Origin: Thalassia testudinum
Taxonomy: Eukaryota; Streptophyta; Magnoliopsida; Alismatales; Hydrocharitaceae
Assembly: GCA_037157565.1 (NCBI GenBank)
Contig: JAZHRO010000063.1
Location: 9,034,001 to 9,098,000, forward strand
Length of the DNA: 64,000 bases
Direction of reading: 5' to 3'
The notes below the pieces were generated by a model. The model was not told the DNA's origin. It searched no databases and saw nothing but the letters and a program-made list of their open reading frames with translations. Both the position numbers and the translations under genes were made by a program. This document shows, piece after piece, positions 46,211 through 56,851 of this stretch (the first letter of the stretch is position 1; each line of letters opens with the position of its first letter).

Positions 46211-47910
46211 TGATGTAAACACATTAACACTACTTAAGATGTCTATTTATGCAAGTTCTTAAGCATAGGATTGCAATGCATGCTATAAATATTGCATAAC
46301 ATGCATCATCTTGCATTTAGAGTAGTTTGAATAAAATGGAGGTTAATTGTCTCCTTTTATGTGCTTGGGCAAAGCAAACATTTTATCGGGGCCTCAGATT
46401 AAAGATGCAACCGTACAGATGTGATCAGGGTGACGATTGGAGTTCAACGACTCCAAGATCGCCCTAATCAAGCATTTGTAGCATCAGATAGTGACCGGGG
46501 AACCCTAGAAGATCAAGGGCCAAGATGGTGTAAATATGCACTTCAAATAACAAATCCGACCACACTGATGGATTCGGATCGACGATCGCAGCCTAACGAT
46601 GAAAAAATCGAGTCAATCCGACACCCGTGGCACCATCTACATCATCCAGAAGATGGATGGCCAAGATGGCACCATGTGGCGCCATCTCAGCCGTCCAACC
46701 GGCCCCTAGCACTGCCACACCTTCTCTTCAATTAGAGTGCTGCTTCTCCGCCGTTGGATCAAGATCCAACGGCTGTGGATGTGGCACCTTGAAAACGTCC
46801 ACGCAACCATTTGAACGATGCAGCACAGCGGTCCAGAGCCTTATCGCGAGGCGCTGGCGTGGGATCGAGCCCCCACGAGCCTCAAATCAGGTGCGGGCGA
46901 GCTGGCATGTGGGGCGTCAGATCGCGATCCAACGGCCGCGCATGCCCGATAGCACCGACGCACTATTGCACGCGCAGCGATAATGCAGCATCGCACACGA
47001 GTGGGCGTGCGTTGAGGAGTGGGGAAGGCTCAACTTAAGCCGTCTGATCTCGCATTCGGACAGCTGAGATTCAGTGGACGTGCACAAGCGTTGCACGTGC
47101 GGGCAAGCGAGCAAGCACGCGCGTCGCCCACTACACCCACGTTCAGACCTTTAGTGACGATTTTATCCGTCACTAAAGGTTCTGAATTAATGTTTTTAAA
47201 GATGTAATGACCAATTTGCCCCCACTCCTTGCAACTATAAAAGGAGACCCCCTCCACACGAAATTCTCATCCCTTCCTTCTCTTCTCTCCCTCTCCAAAG
47301 CTCAAGAGAAGCTTGTCCCACACCTGGGATGCTTCTCGTGAGATAAAGTCAAATTTTCGTCCCCCTTCGGAAGTGGATCCCGCGACGACGATGATGTGCT
47401 TCCCCGTTCCCATTCTTCTGCTTCGTCCTCCTTCGTCCTCCTTCATCTAGGTGTCATCCCATCCGGCTCGTCCTCCAAGCGACCGTCGAGGAGGATATTT
47501 CTCTCTCCATTCTTTTAATGCTTTCTAGAGTAAATTTACTGCTTTCTAGTGTAATTGTTTTCTGCTTTCTAATTGTAATGTTTAGTGAAACAAACAATCT
47601 CTTTAATGATGAATTCCCTGTTCATTCTACATCTCATTTTGATTTCTATTTGTAATATTCTCTCTCTCTCTTACTCTCTCTCTCTTCTATTTATTGTAAA
47701 TAGTTAGATAGTTTTAATCAATTGAATTACTTCGTGACAAACAAAATCAAACGTGTAGTTTTTAAATCAAATGTCCACCTCCCTGTGTTCGACCCGAAAT
47801 TTCAATTTCGGTATAAATTTTATTTGTTGAACACGAGTTCTTCGCTTTCAAACTATAACGACAAGGTTTTAAAATCAAACACGCTAGTGTAGCAACTCGT
47901 ACGTTCAACA
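46211..47910 (+). repeat. Element G 5' LTR
   Basis: 1700 bp. A TATA box (ctataaaagg) lies near 47235-47244, and an inverted repeat at 47147-47180. Related to the LTR of element A. Confidence 0.93.
47147..47180. promoter_or_regulatory. Perfect 13-bp inverted repeat in element G LTR
   Basis: Arms acctttagtgacg and cgtcactaaaggt around attttatc, about 55 bases upstream of the TATA box. The 3' LTR copy (53081-53115) has one mismatch in the stem. Confidence 0.78.
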
Positions 47911-47913
47911 TTT

Positions 47914-47931
47914 TGGTGCCGTTGCCAGGGA
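47914..47931 (+). promoter_or_regulatory. Element G primer-binding site (tRNA-Asp type)
   Basis: Tggtgccgttgccaggga, three bases after the LTR; two changes from the tRNA-Asp-type site. Confidence 0.85.
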
Positions 47932-49049
47932 GTCAACGATCTTTAATTTTTCTTCGTGTTTTTACAACTTACAAATCATTTACCTCACTTCTCTTCTTTC
48001 TTTTTGGGATTGCAGGCACTATTTCGAGACAGGCAAAAGCGGTAGATTGGAGTAACGTGCAGTGGAAGGTTTTGTAAGTCATCCCGCACATCTCACCCAT
48101 TAGATTTCATTCCACACATAATAACACAAACATCAATCAACCTAGGTGTTCTTATAAACTCTAAGGTTAGATTGTTTGTTGTTTGACACCCACACCTGCC
48201 CCAACCCCCACATTAAAAATTAAAAAAATCTCACAGAGGTACACAACGTCATCTGATTTTCAAACTCAACCGGTAAACCAATCTTTGGAGCCGGTACACA
48301 CATTCAAACACATAATTGAGTAGAAATCAGATTAGGTAATCATTTGTGTGCCTAATTAAGTGGTGCAATAGGCCAATTGTTTGAGTTGATTGGGCCGCAC
48401 CACTTCAATTAAAATCAACTCATCAAGTAGCTGCCAATTAGGTTCAACTCTTAGGGATTTACCAGGCACTCCACATTCTTTTTAAGCTTCAAAGGAAAAT
48501 ATCTTCACCTGTGCTTTCAAAAAAACCTGGTGTGCCAACAAAACTTGTTTGAAAACACCTAAAGTTGAATCCTAAAGGCTATTAAGCAAGATTTGAATCC
48601 TAAAATTCACTGCATCGAAAATAATCTTACTTGAAAACCACTGGTTGTGGACGCACACACAAATCAATCAATCAATAAGGGCACAACCCATATAAAGGGC
48701 CCATCACATTCCAAAGCACATTCAAACCTAGCCCTAAATAAAACAGAGTAGAGGTTGGCCTTAAGGATTCGACTCGCTCTTCAGAGCTCAAAACGAGATT
48801 ATTTTTTCTTAGTCTGTTTCTACTATTCAATCTGATGTCTAGCTGAGGGAGCAGAATCAAATGATCGCGGCTGGGGGGTACAGTAGGAACCGGAGGCGCA
48901 AGCCGAAGGAAGAACCTTCTCCCCAGTCCCTCCTTCTAACTGGTTGGATTGAACAGACAAAAGTAGATCAAATCGTTCCTTTATCTCAAGATGGGTTTTG
49001 GGAGTCTGTAGGTCTGTAGGCCAACCCATTTAAGGACAGGTTTGATTGA
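47932..49049 (+). other. Element G 5' leader, no gene
   Basis: 1.1 kb between primer site and ORF. Only short unsupported ORFs; no gag block was found. Confidence 0.65.
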
Positions 49050-50831
49050 TTGTATTGCAGGGCACCTTTCTTCCTCCTGCTTATCATGAATCCTTTCACA
49101 TATTACATGCATTCTCGCTTTTTCCCTCCTGTTTTGAATTATCCTCAACATGACGACTATCCCGACTCGTACTATAATCAACCATCAGTTAGTTGGGATA
49201 ACTCGGATTGGGGATACAGTTTCGGACCTCCGTGTTTGTGGTTTAACCCTGAACACTATGATCGTGATTTCTACCCTTCTCAAAGCCACATTGATTTTAG
49301 ATCGTCAACCTTTCATGAACAACCTAATACGATCTACAATCAAGAAGGATACACTGATCCTTACCCATCCTCTGATTACATTGCTTATAGGTCATCACCA
49401 CCTTTTGAACAATATGAAATGACCTCTTATCATGAAGGGTGTAACGAATCTCAATTCGTTAATTCCACTGCTTTGATCCCAAACCCACCTTACCCTGGAC
49501 TAACTCATTTGGTTCAAGGTAATCAGGTTCAAGATAAGGTTCTGGCTAACTTAAGGAATATCATTCAATCTTTAGAAGTTCAGCCAATACCTTGCATTGA
49601 GAGATTGGAGCCCCTGATTGAAATGATTGATGATTTGAACAAGTCTTTGTTAAATTGGCTCCAGGATGTTAAGGATAAGAACTCGGGTGAGTTTCTACTT
49701 AGGAAATTAGCGAAATTGAGGATGAGATTCATGGTCTCTTTGATTCAATCATGGGATGATTCCCAGGATGAACTCCCTTCAGGAAAGGCAATGACAGAAC
49801 CCGCTCTGGCACCTGTTGGGGGGGACACATGTTACGAGGCTAACCAGATTGAATTAAAGCAACCAATTAAGGATGATTTGATTTCTTCACCTGAGATACC
49901 TGAGTCGAGGTACGAGGAAACGTATGTCTCCATGGATCAGAAAGTGACAGATGATTTTGGGACATACATTAATATGGATCTTGATTTCCTTGATTCTGAT
50001 GGTGAAGATTCAAGTTGCGAAGTCTTACACGAGTTTATAGAACACGATTTTTGTGAGACGATTGGGTTGGAGGAATCTGAAAAATCATTTGATAGCCCAA
50101 GAACTGAGGAAACTGATCTTATTAGGGCACACATTACGGATCTAGAATTGCATTTTTTGGAGGATTCAATTCAATGCCCTTATTGTCAGTTACACCCCGT
50201 TGAGCTTATTGATGATTCTATTTCTGAGACAATCAGACCCAAGTCAATTTTGATTCAGCCACATCATTTAGACTTGGAGATTTTAGACGGGGTGATTAAC
50301 ATGCAAGAGTTCTCAAAATTTAACATTCTAATTGAGGAGGATAGGAGTTGGGAAGTTTTGATTTGGGAAGTTAACTTTGGAGGAAATAGAAGATTGAGTC
50401 GAAGGGTTCCTTTTAAGCTGAAACCATCAAACCAGAACCCTTACGACATCTGTTCTGAGGATGTTCAACCCAAGCACGCAATCAATGATTATCCTTTTGA
50501 GCTTCAATTCTCTGTAACCCAACTTTTTGGTCTTGGGTTGCATCCTCATAAATTGCTGGCCCGACCCCACTTGCATACTAATTTTAGGTTTTGGGTAATT
50601 TTTATCCAGAACCTAAGATATTCTCGATTATGGGGTATGGGTCTGCACCACAATCTGGTCCACATCTGTGGACCTCTACTGACAGGTCGGAGGACTTTTC
50701 TGTTTATTCTGATTCTGACCTGCACCTGTGAATTCTTCATTTCTCTTCTTTATATAGTGTGCCTAGCTGAAGGCACTAAATTCAGCACATATACAGTTCT
50801 TTTCTTAGTTTCTATCTTGGAGCGGACTTGA
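49050..50831 (+). CDS. 593-aa protein of unknown function, element G
   Basis: One uninterrupted frame; the ATG at 49050 is the first, and ATG 49086 (MNPFTYYMH) is an equally good start. Residues 1-135 are rich in Tyr, Pro, Ser and Asp and contain a duplicated unit (IDFRSSTFHEQ at about 80, IAYRSSPPFEQ at about 110). Residues 150-245 look helical (VQDKVLANLRNIIQSLE, LEPLIEMIDDLNKSLLNWLQDV). Residues 270-400 are acidic, with one CPYC. Near the C-terminus is W-G-M-G-L-H-H-N-L-V-H-I-C-G (528-541), shared in part with element B. The last 47 residues are hydrophobic, but the end of the frame overlaps sequence related to the 3' UTR of A, so this tail may be read-through. No gag-pol block. Function unknown. 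Confidence 0.7.
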   Translation: MYCRAPFFLLLIMNPFTYYMHSRFFPPVLNYPQHDDYPDSYYNQPSVSWDNSDWGYSFGPPCLWFNPEHYDRDFYPSQSHIDFRSSTFHEQPNTIYNQEGYTDPYPSSDYIAYRSSPPFEQYEMTSYHEGCNESQFVNSTALIPNPPYPGLTHLVQGNQVQDKVLANLRNIIQSLEVQPIPCIERLEPLIEMIDDLNKSLLNWLQDVKDKNSGEFLLRKLAKLRMRFMVSLIQSWDDSQDELPSGKAMTEPALAPVGGDTCYEANQIELKQPIKDDLISSPEIPESRYEETYVSMDQKVTDDFGTYINMDLDFLDSDGEDSSCEVLHEFIEHDFCETIGLEESEKSFDSPRTEETDLIRAHITDLELHFLEDSIQCPYCQLHPVELIDDSISETIRPKSILIQPHHLDLEILDGVINMQEFSKFNILIEEDRSWEVLIWEVNFGGNRRLSRRVPFKLKPSNQNPYDICSEDVQPKHAINDYPFELQFSVTQLFGLGLHPHKLLARPHLHTNFRFWVIFIQNLRYSRLWGMGLHHNLVHICGPLLTGRRTFLFILILTCTCEFFISLLYIVCLAEGTKFSTYTVLFLVSILERT

Positions 50832-50912
50832 CATTCACGCAATTCAGGTGATTTCTATGCTATTCCACTCTGTTTTATGTCTTTTTAATATAATGAGGAC
50901 ATTGCATTAGAT

Positions 50913-50926
50913 AGGCATGGGGGTGG
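50913..50926 (+). promoter_or_regulatory. Internal polypurine-like G-run, element G
   Basis: Aggcatgggggtgg, about 80 bases after the ORF and 1.2 kb before the LTR, as in element A. Confidence 0.5.
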
Positions 50927-51318
50927 ATATTCATCTATGAATTTATTCGTCAGCTCCATAGATTTGTTTTATTTTTTTTAAAAAAAATTTTTGGAATTAG
51001 GAAAGAGAACTTGGGTTTAAGAAAATTTTCAATCTTAGGAAATTTTACATTAGGATCTGAACACAAAGACCCTTCAGTTCTTTGGACTTAATCAGCCCGT
51101 GTATCCACTAAAATGTGGATTTGTCTTTCAAGTCCTCACCATCTTAATTCTATCATAATTGGAGTAAATAAGTTTGGGTGATAAGTACACGACTTATCAA
51201 CCCACCCTCTGATTTAAGGGAATTTTTGAGTTTTAAGCATCTACACACTTTCTTTGCACTGACTCGTTGTTCGATGATTCTAATGGAAATTGGGTAACTA
51301 ATGAACCTTCTAGGGTGA

Positions 51319-51381
51319 TATGGCTGGCAAGTTATCATGGGTAACAACCCATAGGTAGGTTGTCCAGAGCCTAGTCACTGG
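51319..51381 (+). repeat. 3' UTR repeat, copy 1 (element G)
   Basis: Counterpart of 4639-4701. Contains atgggt-aaca-acccat, a perfect 6-bp stem with a 4-base loop. Confidence 0.72.
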
Positions 51382-51518
51382 ACCTTTCTCTTTTTGCTGC
51401 CTTTAGGTAAATCTTAGACCAGGGAAGCCACCTACTTAAAAAAAAGAAAAAAAAAGAAAAAAAATCAAAAATAAAAGGAGAAAAGAAAAAAAGAAATAAA
51501 CCACACTTCCTGCACGAG

Positions 51519-51580
51519 TATGGCTGGCAAGTTGTCAGTGGTAACAGCTCATCGACCTGTTGTCCAGAACCCAGCTCAAT
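51519..51580 (+). repeat. 3' UTR repeat, copy 2 (element G)
   Basis: Counterpart of 4860-4920, at nearly the same distance from copy 1 (200 bases). Confidence 0.7.
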
Positions 51581-51636
51581 AAATGCACTGAAAATTCCCA
51601 AAACACTTAGGAAGAAGCAGAGAAGTAGAATAAACC

Positions 51637-51702
51637 GGGGAGATATACACTGGATTCACCCTTGTGTTGACCCCGTAAAAAAAATAAAAGTAGGGAGAAA
51701 GC
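51637..51702 (+). other. Conserved 3' UTR block (GGGGAGATATACAC), element G
   Basis: Ggggagatatacac ... gtgttgacccc ... agggagaaagc, nearly identical to 4977-5040. Confidence 0.68.
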
Positions 51703-52103
51703 TACCGGTTGTAAAGATACACCTTTAGGCAGAATTCTTTTTAGGTCACCTAGAGGCGTAGAAATCCAAAGTCTGTTTTAATTGCCGGTCAATGAGTCTA
51801 TCACATTCACAATAAGATGCTTAGAACTTAGGGTTCTCATCAAATCTTGGGTGAGTTGAATGGCCGTAGAAAGCCACTCTTTAACCCTAAAACTTGAAAA
51901 TCCAAAAAAATTAGAAAAGAGGAAAGAGAAAAAGAAATTTTTCTTTGAATAAGGCAAGGGCTTGGGGCGGTCTGCATTTTGGCAAATACTCAAGCACTGT
52001 TGTGTCTTTGAAAATTCAGATCCTAAGTAGACAGTTTCTTAATGATTGAAAATAACTCATGTCCAAATAATCCAACCAAATTCTTTTATAAATAGCATAT
52101 AGT

Positions 52104-52140
52104 TTTTGCTAGGGACTAGCAAAAGATAGGCATGGGGGTA
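52104..52140 (+). promoter_or_regulatory. Element G palindrome and 3' polypurine tract
   Basis: Arms ttttgctag and ctagcaaaa flank gga as a perfect palindrome (52104-52124), followed by gataggcatgggggta, which ends at the LTR start 52141. Confidence 0.85.
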
Positions 52141-53945
52141 TGATGTAAACACATTTACACTACTTAAGATGTCTATTTATGCATGTTCTTAAGCATAGGA
52201 TTGCATTGCATGCTATAAATATTGCATAACATGCATCATCTTGCATTTAGAGTAGTTTGAATAAAATGGAGGTTAATTGTCGCCTTTTATGTGCTTGGAC
52301 AGGGTAAACATTTTATCGGGACCTCGGATTGAAGATCCAACCATACAGATGTGATCAGGGTGATGATTGGAGTTCAACGACTCTAAGATCGCCGTAATCA
52401 TGCATCTGTAGCAACAGATAGTGACTAGGGAACCCTAGAAGATCAAGGGCCAAGATGGTGTAAATCCTCACTTCAAACGACAAATCCGACTGCATGAATG
52501 GATTTAGATCGACGATCGCAGCCTAACGACGCAAAAATTGAGTTAATCTGACACCCGTGGCACCATCTACATCATCCAGAAGATGGATGGCCAAGATGCC
52601 ACCATGTGGTGCCATCTCAGCCGTCCAACCGGCCCCCAGCACCGCCGCACCTTCTCTTCTTCAATCAGAGTGCCGCTTCTTCGCGGTTGGATCAAGATCC
52701 AAAGGCTGTGGATGCGGCGCCTTGAAAACGCTCATGCGACCATTTGGATGATGCAGCACAGCGGTCTAGTGCCTTATCGCGAGGCACTGGCGTAGGATCG
52801 AGCCCCCGCGAGCCTCAAATCAGGTGCAGGCGAGCGATCGCGTGGAGTGTCAGATCGTGATCCAACGGCCGCGCACGCCTAATAGCGCCCACGCGCTATT
52901 GCACATCCGGCAGTAATGCGGCATCGCACGCGGGTGGGCGCGCGTTGAGGAGCGAGGAAGGCGCAACTTAAGTCGTCCGATCTCGCGATCGGACGGCTGA
53001 GATTCAGTGGACGTGCGCAGGCATTGCACGCGTGGGCAAGCGAGTGGGCACGTGCACGTCGCCTACTATGCCCACGTTCTGACCTTTAGCGATGGTTTTA
53101 TCTGTCACTAAAGGTCCTGAATTAATGTTTTTAAAGATGTAATGACTATTTTGCCCCCACTCCTTGCAACTGTAAAAGGAGACCCCCTCCACATGAAATT
53201 CCCATCCCTTCCTTCTCTTCTCTCCCTCTCCAAAGCTCAAGAGAAGCTTGTCCCACACTTGGGATACTTCTCGCGAGATAAAGTCAAATTTTCGTCCCGC
53301 TTCGGAAGTGGATCCCACGACGATGACATGCTGCCCCGTTCCTGTTCTTCTGCTTCATCCTCCTTCGTCCTGCTTCATCCTCCTTCATCCAGGCGTAGTC
53401 CCATCTGGCTCATCCTCCAAGAGATCGTCGAGGAGGATATTTCTCTCTCCATTCTTTTTACTGCTTTCTAGAATAGATTTATTGCTTTCTAGAGTAATTC
53501 TGCTCGTCCTCCAAGCGACCGTCGAGGAGGATATTTCTCTCTCCATTCTTTTAATGCTTTCTAGAGTAAATTTGCTGCTTTCTAGTGTAATTATTTTCTG
53601 CTTTCTAGTTGTAATGTTTAGTGAAACAAACAATCTCTTTAATGATGAATTCCCTGTTAATTCTACATCTCGTTTTGATTTCTGTTTGTAATATTCTCTC
53701 TCTCTCTTACTCTCTCTCTCTTCTATTTATTGTAAATAGTTAGATAGTTTTAAGCAATTGAATTATTCGTGACAAATAAAATCAAACGCGTAGCTTTTAA
53801 ATCAAACGTCCGCCTCCCTATGTTCGACCCGAAATTTCAATTTCGGTATAAATTTTATTTGTTGAACACGAGTTCTTCACTTTCAAATGACAACGACAAG
53901 GTTTTAAAATAAAACATGTTAGTGTAGCAACTCTTACGTTCAGCA
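52141..53945 (+). repeat. Element G 3' LTR
   Basis: 1805 bp. It is longer than the 5' LTR because of a direct duplication of about 100 bp around 53410-53560 (the segment with ctcctccaagc...gtcgaggagg). Confidence 0.93.
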
Positions 53946-53950
53946 TAGGA

Positions 53951-54437
53951 CCACCCACAAGACACCAATAGGCATGTCACCATACAGACTTGTTTACGGG
54001 AAACCCTGTCATCTTCCTGTAGAAATTGAACACAAGGCCTATTGGGCAATTAAAGCCTGTAATTTGGACCTTGTGAAGGCTGGTGATCACCGTAGGTTGC
54101 AGCTTAGTGAACTTGAGGAATTACTACATGATTCCTACGAGAGTTCAAAGCTGTATAAGGAAAAACTTAAAGTTTCTATGATAAACATATCTCCTGCAAA
54201 TCTTTCACACCTGGTCAGAAGGTGTTGCTCTTTGATGCTCATCTGAAGCTCTTCCCTGGGAAACTTAGGTCTAAATGGCAAGGTCCATTTATTGTAGTTA
54301 GAGTCTTCGACAATGGAGCTGTCAAAATCACCGAACCCAACAAGGATCAACCCTTCAAAGTTAATGGTCAACGTTTAAAACCTTTCTTGGAACCACATGT
54401 TTTGGGTCTTGTTGGAGACTGTTACATGCTCCACTAG
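53951..54437 (+). pseudogene. Element D integrase, right piece
   Basis: Resumes after the tagga duplication with [27 protein letters not shown] (53974-54054) and [15 protein letters not shown], then after a frame change [24 protein letters not shown] and [15 protein letters not shown]. The frame ends at 54435-54437. The join with 46210 is exact, which confirms the insertion of G. Confidence 0.88.
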
Positions 54438-54712
54438 GGTTTACATCCATCTATCCACCACTCATTCTGTATATAGCTATTTCCTATTTTCACACTTTTC
54501 TCTACACATACACTCGAATCTATACCTGAATTGCCACTTATTTTAACTGATTACCTTCACTTAGTCCGACTGACCACTCTAACCTTTGGTCAGAATAGAA
54601 ATCGTTTGCACAGAGATCTTTGATCTCCTCTATCTGATTCCTTCCGTCATCCTACACTAAGTGAAGTGTACTATCTTTTCCACCCTTCTTACAATTAGGA
54701 CATTGTAATATT

Positions 54713-54730
54713 TTGGCTTGGGGGGGTGTG
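54713..54730 (+). promoter_or_regulatory. Internal polypurine-like G-run, element D
   Basis: Ttggcttgggggggtgtg, about 275 bases after pol and 2.1 kb before the LTR. Confidence 0.5.
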
Positions 54731-56006
54731 AAGTGACATTTTCACTTCAAGTGTATTGGTAGATAAAAGTAAAATTATAAAAGCACCAAAAATGAAATAC
54801 CCACGAAATACAAGAAAAAAGAAATACCCAAAAAATAAAAATTTTAGAAAAGTCAAAAATACCCTAAAAATTTGAAAAATTCATAAAAATTTGAAAATTT
54901 TATAAAGCATAAAAACAAAAATATATAAATATAAAAATTGAAAAATTACAAAATCATAAAAATAATAAAGGGGTTTTAAATTTATAATAAAGAAGAAAAA
55001 GAAGAAGATACCAAAAATATATTTATACTTAATTATATTAGTAATTAAGGACTTAATTTTTCTTTTAGGTTAGAAACCAAAAATAATATATATTTTGTAA
55101 ATAGTATTGTATAAGATCATTGAATCTTTATTTAGATTCTTACTTAAATAATCTTTTCAAAACATGCATCTGTTTGCGAAATTTTGAACGGGATTTTGTT
55201 TAAGTTAAAATCTGAAACCCTAAGGATCTATTTTTCTGCTCTTTACCCTGAAATAAAGTAACTAAGGTGTATTAAGTTTAAAACTTGAGTTTTGGAATTA
55301 AATTGTAACTTTCTTGGTCAATTAGACTAAGTTAGTCCTTTCACTTTTTGAACATCTATTTTTACCACCAAGTTAAGTGAAAAGGTCAGATATTCAGAGT
55401 TAATTAAGTAAAGAGTTGGTAGAATCTTAAACTTAAGGTGTATCAGGCTATAGTTAGCTTAATCAACTAAGGACATTCAGCTAGACTTGGCGAGTTGTGT
55501 CTTGATAGATCCTATAGGAGGAAACTAAGAGTTTAAAGGACGTGAGAGTGAATAGCTTTGCTATCCAAGCTCTGGTTTGAGAGCTAAGTAACCTAAGCAT
55601 CCAAAATTCACACACATAGAGTTGTCTTGTTGGCATCTGAGACCGCAAAAACACAGAGGTTAAGAGATCAATTCTAAATCCTCTTTAGTCCAAGGATTTC
55701 CATGGGGCAGCTCTTGAAAGGGTGAAGGATGTGCCACTCACCTAGAAAAAAGATATGGAGTATTATATTAGTAAGAAAAATGAGGAGGAGAAAAAAATAA
55801 ATAAATAAAACACCCTATAGTTAAGCACCCCGCTACAAATGGGTGCTTATGCAGTTTATCCACCAAATAAAGCATCTTAGTACAAATGGATGCTACCCTT
55901 CCATCAAATAAAGAACACCTCGCTACATATGGGTGCTCTTTCCTATAGAAAAGAGTTGAAAAGAAATTGAGATAAAAGTTAGGAATAAGAGACCCAATGG
56001 TCCACT

Positions 56007-56063
56007 GGGGAGATATACACAAAAAGTGTTGACCTCGGGATAGAAAACTGGTGAGGAGAAAGC
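56007..56063 (+). other. Conserved 3' UTR block, element D version
   Basis: Ggggagatatacac ... gtgttgacctc ... gaggagaaagc. More diverged than A and G but in the same order. Confidence 0.6.
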
Positions 56064-56814
56064 AACCAAATCTGAGTAAGGCCAAGCCAAAGGCTTGAAT
56101 TGGAATAACCTGGATTGGAAATTGATGTCTTAAGATCTGGATTTTTGCAACTTTGGATGCCTTTAGGACAATTCTCTTCACAAACACGGATGCTTTAAAA
56201 TCATAGCCACTGAACCTTTGTATTGGGCAGTGAAGCCTAAGAAATTAGGTTTTGAGGACTTGTAGTTGAGGCATAAAGGAGAAAGATTGACAAAACCATA
56301 GGTCTAGAAGTCTATCCTTGGTGTTGTAGGCTAACAGATTAGGATTTTACCACTCTAAGTTTGGTTAATAATGAGTGTCTGGCTAATTTGCTTAAACTTG
56401 GGTTGATATAAATTAGAGTTCATAAACTTAAGGATTAACTTAAGTCTATTGAGTTTTTGAGATAAAATTTAATTTCCAACTCTTGAGTTTTGTTTTCTTA
56501 AAACACTTTGAATTATGAATTTCTAGGGTTTAGAGTGATTACAAAGAATAAGCGAATTTTTGGTATTTTGATTTTTGATAAAATTCCTGTCAAAAACTCT
56601 ATTTTTCATAGAGTGTGTTTTGAGAGGTTTATTTAAGTTTTTAAGTCTAAGTAAAGAGATTCCTGCATAATTCTTTGCATATTCATGGATACTTTTATAT
56701 ATATATATATAATATAAAAAAAATTGAATATCCAAAATTCTGACCAAAGCATTCCTCAGTTTTTATTTATAATAAGTTAAACCATTGTGTTTGAAACATC
56801 ATATTTCTGGTTAA

Positions 56815-56851
56815 TTTTGCTAGGGACTAGCAAAACTTTGTCTTGGAGGTA
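56815..56851 (+). promoter_or_regulatory. Element D palindrome and 3' polypurine tract
   Basis: Ttttgctag-gga-ctagcaaaa is a perfect palindrome at 56815-56835. The tract tcttggaggta touches the LTR start at 56852. Confidence 0.82.

Larger units (their letters stand above)
50832..52140 (+). other. Element G 3' untranslated region
   Basis: Parallels 4058-5479 of element A: G-run (aggcatgggggtgg, 50913-50926), two related repeats (51319-51381, 51519-51580), conserved block (51637-51702), an A-rich stretch, the palindrome and the polypurine tract. No gene. Confidence 0.82.
46211..53945 (+). mobile_element. Element G: non-autonomous LTR retrotransposon with a single unknown ORF
   Basis: LTRs are 46211-47910 and 52141-53945, both TGATGTAAAC at the left and ending in CA, with the 5-bp duplication tagga (46206-46210 and 53946-53950). 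A tRNA-Asp-type primer site (47914-47931) and a polypurine tract (52125-52140) are intact. The 4.2 kb internal region has no gag, protease, RT or integrase block. It has one open frame of 593 codons. Its LTRs and 3' UTR are related to those of element A, so an A-type element is a plausible helper. It would need all enzymes supplied in trans. Confidence 0.92.
54438..56851 (+). other. Element D 3' untranslated region
   Basis: 2.4 kb, no gene. G-run ttggcttgggggggtg at 54713-54728, A-rich stretch 54760-55000, conserved block 56007-56063, perfect palindrome 56815-56835 and tract cttggaggta before the LTR. Confidence 0.78.

Noticed and set aside
50700..50831. Hydrophobic C-terminus of the G ORF as an envelope-like transmembrane segment
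   Set aside because: From about 50760 the DNA matches the 3' UTR of element A, so this tail is more likely read-through into UTR than a membrane domain.
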